DNA of 64,000 nucleotides from Bursaphelenchus xylophilus (lineage: Eukaryota > Nematoda > Chromadorea > Rhabditida > Aphelenchoididae), in contig CAJFCV020000005.1 of assembly GCA_904066235.2 (NCBI GenBank), positions 3,591,501-3,655,500 of the forward strand, written 5' to 3'. The notes below the pieces were generated by a model. That model did not search any database. It had not been told where the DNA came from and saw only the letters and a list, made by a program, of their open reading frames with translations. Of the stretch, positions 10,225-19,050 are shown piece after piece; position 1 is the stretch's first letter, and the number at the start of each line of letters is the position of its first letter. Both the position numbers and the translations under genes were made by a program.

Positions 10225-13200
10225 ATGACTAACGAAATAGAACAACCACCTTCCAAGAGAAGGCGTCTTACACCCCTGAGGGACTTATCGAATATAAGAG
10301 ACCCGGCCGTCGATTATCATAGATCGGCTCCCAATTTTCGCCAATGCTCGGAAACCATTATGGAAGAGCAGACAAACTCCAATCATCCACCTTCCAAGAG
10401 AAGGCGTCTTACACCCCTGAGGGACTTATCGAATATAAGAGACCCGGCCGTCGATTATCATAGATCGGCTCCCAATTTTCGCCAATGCTCGGAAACCATT
10501 ATGGAAGAGCAGACAAACTCCAATCATGAAGAATCAATAAAAATGACAACCCAAGAACAAAATAATACATTGTCCCTTGAAGACATTCTCAGGCCCGACT
10601 TTAAGGTCTTAGGGCCCGCAGAACTCATGCAGTACATGCAGCTACTCGAAAGGTATCTCTTGTTTTTTTCTCTGATTCATTTTTTAGTGATGATCTCTCA
10701 AACATCCCATCGAGTTCTTCACATAATCCCCGCGAAATGATGATGCAAAAACTTTTGGAAGATCTCGACTTTTACAAGGAATTCTCAGAAACCAATATTT
10801 CTCTAGATGATCTTGACGAGGAAAATTTTTCTGATCCGTGCTTTGACATGGCAAGGTTTTTAGGAGGCACAGATACCCTCCCTGAATTTGACGATTTTTT
10901 CAGACCTCTCCCTCAAAAAGGTCGGGGGTAAGTGCAATAATCGTATAAAAAAGTCAAAAAATTTTATTATAGAATACAATTCTTCCGTGTCGGAGCCTCT
11001 CGAGTTAAAACGTCAGAGAGATTTAAATGCTACTCAAGAGAACAAAAGTACCATATACACATTAGTGAAAACATGAGTGATTTTGAAAAACGTTTCAATC
11101 AGCTTGTAGAACAATCAGTCAACGAGTGCCTCAGAGAAGGTAAACACTTTAAAAAAAAAATCAAATTTAATTTCTAGTTGAAAGAGGAGGATCAGAAAGG
11201 GCCATGTATGTAGGTGTGAGAGTATCGTCCGATAACTTAACGAGACCTCTAAATCATTTCTCCAAAAGAAATGTTTTCGATCCTAAACATCTTTACACAA
11301 AATTATTCAAAATTGCACAGTCATCCAAAACTCCAAGCTTGTTGGGGAAACCCTTTGTACTCAACATAACAGTTCTATATGGCAGAATCGGTGGCGCTCC
11401 CCCGACACGACAGACAACTAGATCCTTTTTGGAGACAAGTACAGGCATTTTCCATGTTAACACTCAGAAGAATGATTGTCTTCCTGTATCCATAAACATC
11501 TCTAGGCTTGCAACTACCAAGGATCTTCCGGGCCATAAAAAATCTGAACGAAAATTGTACAAGGCTCGAAAATTTACAAAACCAACAGAATGTGCTGAAC
11601 TAAAAGAAGCATACAAACATTTTAAGGCTGCAAGTTTAACAGGAAAGGAAAGCATCGAGTTCACGGTTGGCCTCTGGGAAGCTTTCATGGACCAAAAATA
11701 CCCAGAAGCCGCTCCACATAAAATTATAGTTTTTGATCGGAGATCTTTTGAGCACGGATGGAGTTACCCGAAACTGGAGAAGGATGAGATTTTGGATGTA
11801 AAAACTCCAATTATGCTTTATTACCACGACAATCACTACGACTCCATATGGAGTCCCACTGCTTTCTTCGGAGTCAGATCTTTCTCCAATTTATGTTTCA
11901 GTTGTCGGAAATTGATGAGAGAATCAATCGATCATACAGCTAGATGCCAGAAAAAATGCACCAAGTGTTGTCGTATAGGAAACGACTTTCCTTGTAAGGA
12001 TGATGGCTTTGAAAAGAAGTGCGCCGCATGTACAAAAAAGTTTTTAAACAAGGATTGCTATGAACACCATCTGAAGAAAAACATTTGCTCTTATTACAAA
12101 AAATGTGACAAATGTGATCAGGCATATTCAAAAAAGAATGGGCATTTATGTGGATTAAGTTTTTGCGTGTCATGCCGAGGCTTTCACGAAGTCGGGAGTG
12201 AGTGTTACGTCAACCCCATACCTGTGCCTAAAAAACCTGTCAACTACAACTTGTGTGCCTTTGACTTTGAAACTACCACCACTCCTTTGAACGATAACTC
12301 GAACAGAAGTCAACACTCTGTAAATTTCGCATCAATTCACAAGGCCTGTACAACTTGTATGGCAAACGGTAAATGGAGAGACGAAGAGACTCCATGTGAA
12401 AAATGTGGAGAGCATCTAAAGACGTTTAGTATTCCTCATGGTGACTCCGAAAATGTTGTCAAAGACGTATGGGAGTATCTAAAAAGTTGCGCAAAAAAGA
12501 TACCAGTCCTCGCAATAGCACATTTCGGAGGCAAATTCGATTGTCATTTGCTCATGAAAGAAATAAACAAAGACAAGAGTAGGTCATTGCAACAAATTCA
12601 AATATTTTTTTCAGCCATCTCCAAGATCGATATGATCTTGACAGGGGCCAAATATTACACAATTAATGTCGCTGGAACTGCTGGAGCTTTCACAGAGGTC
12701 AAATTTACAGACTCTTTTAATTACCTCCAAATGCCTCTCGGATCGATGCCAAAGGCTTTGGGTCTTGAAGTTGATTCCAAGGGGACATTCCCCCATCTCT
12801 TTAACACTCCTGCTCACTATCAAGCTGACCTCCCTCATCATCCGGATATTCAATATTATTGTCCAGACAGTTTGAATGCGAACAAAAGACAAGAGTTGCT
12901 TGACTTTTACGAAGAAAATCGGGATAAACCTTTCAACTTCAAACAACAGTTGTACGATTATGGAATTCAAGACACCAGAATCCTGCTGCATGCCTTAGTA
13001 AAGTTTAGAAGTATGATTCAAGAGCATTGTCCTACGGACGATGTATTATACTACTGTCCAACCCTTGCTTCTTCATGTCTGAGAATCTGGCGAATGTTAG
13101 ACCTGGAGGAAAGGACCGTCATCAGAACTCCTACTATTGGGTTTGGAGATTTTATACAACAATCAAAAGTGGCATTACTTTTCTTCAGATGGCTGAGAGA

Positions 13201-15088
13201 CAAAAAGGACATGAAAGATCTCCAATTTAGGGATAATGGGGAAAAAAGGTTAGAACAAAAACAAAAATAATAAAAAATTTTTATAGAGTTGAGATTGTCA
13301 TCGACGGAAAGGTCCACAAAATCTCGATAGATGGGTTCTTGGAAAGGCAGAATGAGAAACCTTTGGCATTGGAGCTAAATGGTTGCTATTATCACGGGTG
13401 CAAAGATTGTTGTAAAGATCTCGGAGACCGTTTGCCCTCTGGAATATCTGTAAAAGAAGGGTTACTAAAAACAGAAAAAAGAGTAAAAGCTCTCGAAGAT
13501 TTGGGATTTGAAGTCCTTGTTTATAAGGAATGTGAGATTAGGAAAATGTTACAAGAGGACGACGAAATGTCTGCTTATTTTGAGCAGAGATTCTTTTCGG
13601 CGGGTTCTATCAGACTCCGAGATGCCTTCCATGGTGGACGAACTGCTACGCAATGTCTCAAATTTAACGCTAATGAAAGGAAAGGAATAGGATACACAGA
13701 CATTCAGAGTCTTTACCCTTATATCATGGCGACCTATGCAATGCCCATAGGGATACCTACACCCTTATACATTCAAAATTATGATGTGAATTGGGAATCT
13801 GAAGCAGACATTGAGCATGATGGGTTGTATAAAGTTGTTGTTCTTCCTCCTCAGAATCTCGCGCTTCCTGTCCTCCCGATTACCTGTAACAAAAAGTTAA
13901 TCTACCCTCTATGTTATTCATGTGCTCAGGAGAATCAAGGAGCCAGCTACAACAAAAACTTGGTATGCGAACATGGAGAGGAAGAGAGGTCCTTTTTGAC
14001 AACTACAACATCAGTTGAACTTAAAAATGCCCTCAGGAAGGGATACAAAGTCAAGAAAATATTCGAAATTTTGAAATTTAATGAAATGTCGGACGCCCTA
14101 TTCAAACCCTATGTATATAGGTTTTTAAAAACCAAGCTTGAGGCTTCGGGAAAACCTTATGATGACGAGGCAAAAAATCAACAATTCAAGGAGGAAATTA
14201 AGCGAAGATATGGGTTTGAAATTGACGAGGGCAAATGGTCTAAAAATCCTGCTCTCCGAACAATCTCCAAGTTGTATCTCAATAGTTTATGGGGAAAATT
14301 GAGTATGAGAACGGATCTTCCCAAGGTAACGAATGAGCACATTTTTTGTAATCTGATTTTTAGACTGTGGTATGTTCCACTGCCACCGAGTTCTACAAGA
14401 TACTCAACAACTCCACCAATGTGATCAAAAGTGTTGATTTGGTGGAGGATGATAAAATATACATTAGCTTCAAGACCTCTGAAGAATTCACAACCCCGCT
14501 GGAGTTTTCAAATCTGTTGATCCCTACATGGATCACGGCCCAAGCCCGGACCTATCTCTACTCGTTCTTTGAACAGGTGGAGAGTAAAGGCGAAAAAATT
14601 CTGTATTATGATACAGGTAGGTGTGCATGCAAAACAACAACAATCTTTCAGATAGTCTGATCTTCACCTTTGATAAGGCTTCGGGTGAGTATCCTCTGAA
14701 GACTGGAGACTACCTTGGAGATATGGAGTTGGAGAAGAAAGGGAAGGATATCCTCGAGTTTCTTGGACTTGGTGCCAAGCAATATGCCTTAAAATATAGG
14801 GACGTTGTGACTGGGGAGTTGGAATATGATCTGAAACTCCGCGGAATAAGTTTAAACGGAAAAACATGTTCGATCATTAACTATGACTCCTTTTCTGGTC
14901 TGGTTGACCGAGTTATTTTGGATGGATATCAAGAATCTTTAACAGCTGTCTACGACGAGATTCGCGCCATTAAGAACGTTGGAGTTTTCACTACAAATGA
15001 TAAACAAAAAGTTTATCAAGGTGTTTGTGATAAGGGATATATTGCTAATGACGACGTCACTATTCTTCCATTCGGTTATGTACAATGA
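10225..15088 (+). CDS. protein-primed family-B DNA polymerase (PolB), eight exons
   Basis: Exons 10225-10652, 10688-10927, 10973-11139, 11178-12578, 12615-13248, 13287-14325, 14364-14616 and 14652-15088 join in one frame of 1,532 residues; introns are 35-45 bp. Exonuclease motifs are FDFET (near 12260), AHFGGKFD (near 12525) and YGIQD (near 12960). Polymerase motifs are DIQSLYP (13699), LNSLWGK (14281) and DTDS, created by the splice 14616/14652. Clustered Cys/His pairs (11890-12220) look like zinc knuckles, and ELNGCYYHGC is typical of Polinton PolB. The enzyme would replicate the linear element using the termini. A shorter start at 11073 is possible, but the open frame from 10973 resembles the usual PolB N-terminal domain. 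The first two exons could instead be a separate gene. Confidence 0.92.
10246..10527 (+). repeat. perfect 141-bp tandem duplication in the PolB leader exon
   Basis: Bases 10246-10386 and 10387-10527 look identical. The unit is 47 codons, so the frame is kept. Each copy encodes a basic, nuclear-localisation-like PPSKRRRLTPL followed by an acidic stretch. Identity at synonymous sites means the duplication is very recent. Confidence 0.93.
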
Positions 15089-15118
15089 TTATTTATTTAT
15101 TACTTTTTTTATATAATA

Positions 15119-15369
15119 TTATAAATCATACATTTCTTCTTGTAAATAAATTATTGTTATCAAATGACGTGAAGATCCATTATTGTAAAATACATACATG
15201 GCCCAAGATTCGTTTGGGACTATTTGGACTGAGAGGAATGGCCCCGAGGGCGTCGGATACACGGTAGTACTTGAAATAAACAAAAAGTTTTAAAAGATAC
15301 TTACGTTTTCTGACCCAGATCAGTGGGGATACCAATAAAAGACGAACCACCCTCCTCAGAAGAAGACAT
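15119..15369 (-). CDS. small unknown Maverick gene, 71 residues, one intron
   Basis: Exons 15305-15369 (ATG at 15369) and 15119-15269 join in frame across a 35-bp intron (GTAAGT donor, TTTCAAG acceptor). Neither exon is long enough to stand out alone. The protein starts Ser/Gly-rich (MSSSEEGGSS) and continues as a short beta-like domain (VQIVPNESWAMYVFYNN). No family recognised. It is tail-to-tail with PolB (30 bp) and lies 50 bp downstream of the protease gene on the same strand. A TATAAAAG (15424-15417) sits 55 bases upstream of its ATG, overlapping the protease stop codon. Confidence 0.6.
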
Positions 15370-15419
15370 GACGTTTTTTTTTAGACGTTAAATGTCTTTT
15401 CTAACCAGAACTATCACTT

Positions 15420-15857
15420 TTATACTCCCCATTTTCCCTCGAGGCGTCTAATCACATTCCTCAGTTGTTTCTCACTAATATGGGAGAGTGTACCATAAAT
15501 TGATGTATCCGAAAAACCTCTATTTTTGAGGATCAAATATGCAATACAGTAATGCCCGCAGGCTGATGAAAACAAGGATTGGACAGGCTTTTGCCAGTAA
15601 TTTGTATTTGGAAATTTACTTGTAATTTCGTGTGGTGGCGGATCTCCAAAACTGTCGAAATAGAACACTCTTTTTTGAGAATCACCGTACAAAGCGACCC
15701 AATGTGAACCTGGCTCATAGCTCTTATCGAGATTGTATATGACACTAAACGGGTACTTGGGGGGAAGACTGACTTGGTCTATCGAAAGCACGTCTAAGAA
15801 GCTCGAAGCTAGCGAGGGCGTCAGCTTGATTATTCTTCGGATTTCGTTTTCGTCCAT
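15420..15857 (-). CDS. adenain-like cysteine protease (virion maturation)
   Basis: Single-exon, 145 residues. The catalytic set of adenovirus-type C5 proteases is visible: His in GSHWVALY (H52), Asp in FYFDSFG (D68; adenain itself uses Glu), Gln in PVQS (Q93), and the Cys nucleophile in SSACGHYC (C100). The enzyme would cleave capsid and core precursors during particle maturation. Its start overlaps the preceding 78-residue gene by 113 bases in another frame, on the same strand. Confidence 0.92.
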   Translation of the reverse strand: MDENEIRRIIKLTPSLASSFLDVLSIDQVSLPPKYPFSVIYNLDKSYEPGSHWVALYGDSQKRVFYFDSFGDPPPHEITSKFPNTNYWQKPVQSLFSSACGHYCIAYLILKNRGFSDTSIYGTLSHISEKQLRNVIRRLEGKWGV

Positions 15858-15981
15858 TTATAAGTCCGTGCACAATAAAATATACAAACAAAACAATAGT
15901 GTAAATTATGCTTACAGCACAAAAAATGAGTTCGTTGTAACGATTGCAAGAGTCGGGAAGTTCAGGAACTGAAACATCCAT
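15745..15981 (-). CDS. 78-residue single-pass membrane protein
   Basis: A short polar N-terminus (MDVSVPELPDSCN) is followed by one strongly hydrophobic segment (about residues 19-42, with IFCAVSIIYTIVLFVYFIV), a basic stretch (NGRKRNPK), and a Ser/Pro-rich tail. ATG 15981 directly abuts the stop of the 310-residue gene (15982). The last 113 bases overlap the protease start in a different frame. A TATAAAAG box (16017-16010) lies 36 bases before the ATG. Function unknown; the layout suits a virion or membrane-associated protein. Confidence 0.6.
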   Translation of the reverse strand: MDVSVPELPDSCNRYNELIFCAVSIIYTIVLFVYFIVHGLINGRKRNPKNNQADALASFELLRRAFDRPSQSSPQVPV

Positions 15982-16914
15982 TTAATGCCTTTTCAAAACT
16001 TTCGGTGTGCTTTTATACTTCCACGAAAGAACCTTGAATCTGTAGTGTCTTCTTTTCAATAAAACTCCTCGGGCTACTTGCTTTCTCTCCCTCTTTGTCC
16101 GTCCGCTCATAAGTTGATGAATCATATCCTTTGTACCTTCATTCTTGTACATTTTATTTAGAAAATCGATGGGAACGGTGTCAGCACCAACAACAGGATT
16201 CTTGGCCCACTGTTTGAGAAGAGCTTCAGCATTAAAAGTCGTTGCTTTTCCTTTTTTATCTTTTAAGAATCCCTTTTCTGATATCCCAAACGTATCTGGG
16301 GCCCGTCGGAGTTTCCCTTTTAAAGAATTTGCAATTTCTAAGGCTTTGGAAGGAGTGATTGGAGGAAGGGCTTTCCAACCCGTAAAGGGTTGGCGTTCAC
16401 TTTTTGGAGTCGTATTTTTTGGGGTTCTACGGCTGACAGGTGTAAAAAATTCATGGCCTTCTTCGTTTTCGGGGTCAGGGGATTGTTCTGATTCGAGGTC
16501 GGGGATTTGTTCTGAATTGGGCTCATGTTCTTCTTCCCGGTTCTCAGAATGTTTTGGGACAAATCGACGTTTTATTCTAACCCTCGGAGTTTTCCCAGCA
16601 GTTCTCTGAACTTCCTTATAAATTTTGGCAAACAGTTCCTCGTATGCTCCATCATCATCTACTTTTGAGATTGATTTTCCCGTTTTGGCCCCTGTCGATC
16701 CATCTTCAAAAGTAACCTTAACAGGTTTATTATCCATCTCTCTTTTTCTGCGAAGATAATCAGGCATTTGTTGGTTATATTTCAAATACTTTGTGCCCAC
16801 ATTGCCTTTTTGATGCAAGGTCTTGTTGACATTTGATTGAGAAAAATCTTCAGAGGTTGTTGTGTTTAGAATATTATTGTAAAAATCCTCTGGCACTAGG
16901 AAAAATTTTTTCAT
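15982..16914 (-). CDS. unknown Maverick protein, 310 residues, highly charged
   Basis: Single exon. The start is MKKFFLVPEDFY; the LVPE motif near the N-terminus recurs in a Polinton protein of unknown function. The middle (about 120-190) is acidic and low-complexity (EEEHEPNSEQIPDLESEQ). The end is very basic (SGRTKRERKQVARGVLLKRR). This charge pattern would suit a core or packaging protein bound to DNA, but that is inference. Its ATG overlaps the stop of the upstream gene as ATGA (16914-16911). Confidence 0.75.
   Translation of the reverse strand: MKKFFLVPEDFYNNILNTTTSEDFSQSNVNKTLHQKGNVGTKYLKYNQQMPDYLRRKREMDNKPVKVTFEDGSTGAKTGKSISKVDDDGAYEELFAKIYKEVQRTAGKTPRVRIKRRFVPKHSENREEEHEPNSEQIPDLESEQSPDPENEEGHEFFTPVSRRTPKNTTPKSERQPFTGWKALPPITPSKALEIANSLKGKLRRAPDTFGISEKGFLKDKKGKATTFNAEALLKQWAKNPVVGADTVPIDFLNKMYKNEGTKDMIHQLMSGRTKRERKQVARGVLLKRRHYRFKVLSWKYKSTPKVLKRH
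16010..16017 (-). promoter_or_regulatory. TATA box (TATAAAAG) for the 78-residue membrane protein
   Basis: Read on the minus strand, the box lies inside the end of the 310-residue gene, 36 bases before ATG 15981. The spacing matches the other virion-gene TATA boxes. Confidence 0.55.
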
Positions 16915-17237
16915 TTTAGGAATAATCTCGACGCTTCAAGTAGTGCAGGAATAATTAAGGCAGCAAATGGAAGACCGGCTCCTTTCTGAAGATGTTTAAG
17001 CCCCGAGGCGGTAGACCTTTTTCGACTCAATTCGCGAATAAAGGTAGCGTATGGCAACAACTTTTTCCTTTGGTGGGGAGTTAAATGGATGTTCCCTTGA
17101 ACAAGATTATAACAGATCTCCACAATTGCTTGGACTTGTTCTGGAGAGCAAGAACTTAAAAACAATTTTCGACTTTCAGGACTCTTGAACGACGCCAATT
17201 TTTTTAGAAACAAGACATGCTTTTGAATAAGCTTCAT
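16911..17237 (-). CDS. conserved small Polinton protein, 108 residues
   Basis: A helical protein with the layout of a small, widely conserved Polinton protein: a K/R-rich start, a middle motif (NLVQGNIHLTPHQRKKL), a second basic helix (FIRELSRKR), and a hydrophobic Gly-rich end (LQKGAGLPFAALIIPALL). The hydrophobic end may insert into membrane or capsid; the function is not established. A TATAAATA box (17273-17266) lies 36 bases before the ATG and overlaps the stop codon of the ATPase gene. The downstream gene overlaps by ATGA, so both may come from one transcript. Confidence 0.78.
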   Translation of the reverse strand: MKLIQKHVLFLKKLASFKSPESRKLFLSSCSPEQVQAIVEICYNLVQGNIHLTPHQRKKLLPYATFIRELSRKRSTASGLKHLQKGAGLPFAALIIPALLEASRLFLK

Positions 17238-17265
17238 AAACTAGATTTTTGGTTGTTCTCTTTGC

Positions 17266-17273
17266 TATTTATA
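17266..17273 (-). promoter_or_regulatory. TATA box (TATAAATA) for the 108-residue gene
   Basis: Located 36 bases before ATG 17237 on the minus strand. It overlaps the TAA stop of the packaging ATPase gene. Confidence 0.6.
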
Positions 17274-17898
17274 CTTTGTACACCACCATGGAGTCTGTCG
17301 AAAAAATGTTTGTACGTAGTCTCAAATCAACAGGTGTCTTTGGATGTAGATCGATTAAAAGATAGCCGAATTGTTCCTTTGTTGCATCACGATATGCTTC
17401 CATAAATCCCTTTTTACCGGGGAAAATTTGTGAGCCTAGTGTTCGTACTTGAAGTTCAGCGTTCGGAGCTCTCATTAAAATGATATATTGGGAATTTATG
17501 CGTGGAACACGGAGTTTTGGTTCGAAAATTGATTGACTCAATGTAATCACACCCAAGTTTTGATGATGCGCCTTCTTTGTGTAAAGCTCTGTGAGGTACT
17601 GAGGGTCTATCGATGTAATCAGGTCGTCCAACACAAGGAGCAAAGGTTTTTTTGAATTTTTTATTAGCTCATCATCCGGGAGTCCTGAAACAACTTTAAT
17701 TCCCTGTTTTGCTAGATGTGTAACATGTTCTCCAAACTCTCCATAACAATAAACCACATCCTTTGGCGGGGGATCAAAAATTTTACGCGCATTTTCTATA
17801 ATTTGGAGCATTAAGGACGTCTTTCCGCTGCCTGAAGAACCTCCTAATAAAAGACCAGATGGTAGGTGAAGTTTCAACTCCGTAGCAGAGAAAGCCAT
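17269..17898 (-). CDS. FtsK/HerA-type genome-packaging ATPase
   Basis: Single exon, 209 residues. The Walker A motif is LLGGSSGSGKTSLM (residues 17-30). Walker B is PLLLVLDDLI (about 84-93). A downstream polar motif (LGVITLSQSIFEP) fits the conserved Gln/sensor region of the A32-like family. Such ATPases pump DNA into preformed capsids of Polintons, virophages and related viruses. The TATA-like TATTTAAG at 17937-17930 lies 39 bases upstream. It is divergent from the membrane protein at 17973. Confidence 0.92.
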   Translation of the reverse strand: MAFSATELKLHLPSGLLLGGSSGSGKTSLMLQIIENARKIFDPPPKDVVYCYGEFGEHVTHLAKQGIKVVSGLPDDELIKNSKKPLLLVLDDLITSIDPQYLTELYTKKAHHQNLGVITLSQSIFEPKLRVPRINSQYIILMRAPNAELQVRTLGSQIFPGKKGFMEAYRDATKEQFGYLLIDLHPKTPVDLRLRTNIFSTDSMVVYKV

Positions 17899-17929
17899 TG
17901 TTTAGCCCGAAATACAAAAATTTTTCTGT

Positions 17930-17937
17930 CTTAAATA
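17930..17937. promoter_or_regulatory. bidirectional TATA-like element (CTTAAATA / TATTTAAG)
   Basis: This near-palindromic AT element lies 39 bases before the ATPase ATG (17898, minus) and about 42 bases before the membrane-protein ATG (17973, plus). It is placed to serve both divergent genes. It is a weaker match to TATA consensus than the other boxes. Confidence 0.45.
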
Positions 17938-17972
17938 CTTTTTCTGCTCCGTCTAACGCTCGTTTCTTCAAA

Positions 17973-18370
17973 ATGTCTCTGAGAATTCAAGATTTCTTGA
18001 GGACCAATTGTACGTGTCCCAACAACTTTGACTGTTATCGTCCTTTTGGGTAATTTTTTGCATTAATGATTTTTTAAAATGTCCTTTTTAAGGTATCTGG
18101 AACCCCTTATATGCTTGGATTCTAATTATAATGTTGGAAAGACGCTCGATGAAAATTGTTTCTTGAACTTCTCCATCAAATTCTGGCCCTTGGCTAGCTT
18201 AATCCTTGGAATAGTTGCTTTCTTCTTCACTGTAAGATCAAATTCAATATATCATTTTATACCGATTTTAGCTTCTAATCCTCATTTGCTCAGGATTAAT
18301 TGGGGTCCGTGTGAACAAATGTTGTCAATGTCGTAGCAAGGTCATTGAGGAGATCGATATCAACGAATAA
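17973..18370 (+). CDS. Cys-rich membrane protein, 104 residues, two introns
   Basis: Exons 17973-18049, 18093-18231 and 18272-18370 join in frame across introns of 43 and 40 bp. The N-terminal half has five Cys (TNCTCPNNFDC, then LICLDSN and DENCFLN), suggesting disulfides in an exposed domain. One long hydrophobic segment follows (from FWPLASLILGIV on), made of the ends of exons 2 and 3. The short tail is Cys- and base-rich (NKCCQCRSKV) and could be acylated. There is no signal peptide, so the membrane segment probably acts as its own anchor. Function unknown; a particle-surface or entry role is inference only. Confidence 0.68.
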
Positions 18371-18506
18371 AACATTGTGGGTTTTTAAAAAAATATTGTT
18401 GTGTCCAAAACAAAATGTTAATCATCAATAAAAATTTTTGTAATCACTAGACTTTTGATTCTGGTTTTGTCATAGATCTTACAGTTGAGGTGCAAGCAGA
18501 TAAAAG

Positions 18507-18514
18507 TATAAATA
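18507..18514 (+). promoter_or_regulatory. TATA box (TATAAATA) for the basic core-like gene
   Basis: The first T is 38 bases before ATG 18545. A canonical match in the spacing class shared by the element's capsid genes. Confidence 0.65.
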
Positions 18515-18544
18515 CGTATGTTTTGACTTATTTGGACACTAGAT

Positions 18545-19006
18545 ATGGTTCTTGTACCCTTTGACTCTTCGAAAATAGTCGACTTTTCGCCTCAGGGCAA
18601 GACTCAATACGGTAGAAGTTTTCAATATGGTTCTGGATTTTCTTCATCTCCCTTTTATGCGGGAAAAATGTTTCATCGCGGGATGGGAAGAATACACAGA
18701 GGGCATGGCTTAGGATCAGTTCTTGGTAATGTGTGGCGTTATTTTGCTCCTGTCTTGAAAGCTGCGGGGCAGAGTTTGGGAAAAGAAGCCTTGGAAACGG
18801 GGAGTCGTATTCTCGGAGATATGGCTCAACCACAGAGTGAAGATTTGAAGACCATAATGGTTCGCAACACCTCACAAGGAGCTCGGAATTTGTTGCGCAA
18901 GGCTTCAAATAAATATTTGCATAAAGGGGAGGGAAGGAAACGAAAGGCATCAGGGCGCAAAGGAATGATAAAGAAGAAAAGGACCGATGTGTTTGGCATG
19001 TACTAA
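18545..19006 (+). CDS. basic core/minor-capsid-like protein (Polinton PX-type), 153 residues
   Basis: Single exon. A Gly/Phe/Arg-rich start (YGRSFQYGSGF, RGMGRIHRGHG) leads into a predicted amphipathic helix (VLGNVWRYFAPVLKAAGQSL) and a very basic C-terminus (GEGRKRKASGRKGMIKKKR). This arrangement is common to a Polinton protein next to the major capsid gene and resembles adenovirus-type core/minor proteins in character. The likely role is DNA condensation or linking DNA to the capsid. It is 44 bp upstream of the major capsid gene and has its own TATA box. Confidence 0.75.
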   Translation: MVLVPFDSSKIVDFSPQGKTQYGRSFQYGSGFSSSPFYAGKMFHRGMGRIHRGHGLGSVLGNVWRYFAPVLKAAGQSLGKEALETGSRILGDMAQPQSEDLKTIMVRNTSQGARNLLRKASNKYLHKGEGRKRKASGRKGMIKKKRTDVFGMY

Positions 19007-19010
19007 ACAG

Positions 19011-19018
19011 TATATAAA
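19011..19018 (+). promoter_or_regulatory. TATA box (TATATAAA) for the major capsid gene
   Basis: Located 40 bases before ATG 19051, within the 44-bp gap after the preceding gene. Confidence 0.65.
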
Positions 19019-19050
19019 GGAACATTAGGCCTTACTGCTTCATTATTAAC

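Noticed and set aside
18528..19025. 165-codon minus-strand frame opposite the core-like gene
   Set aside because: Shadow of the basic protein on the plus strand; no homology.
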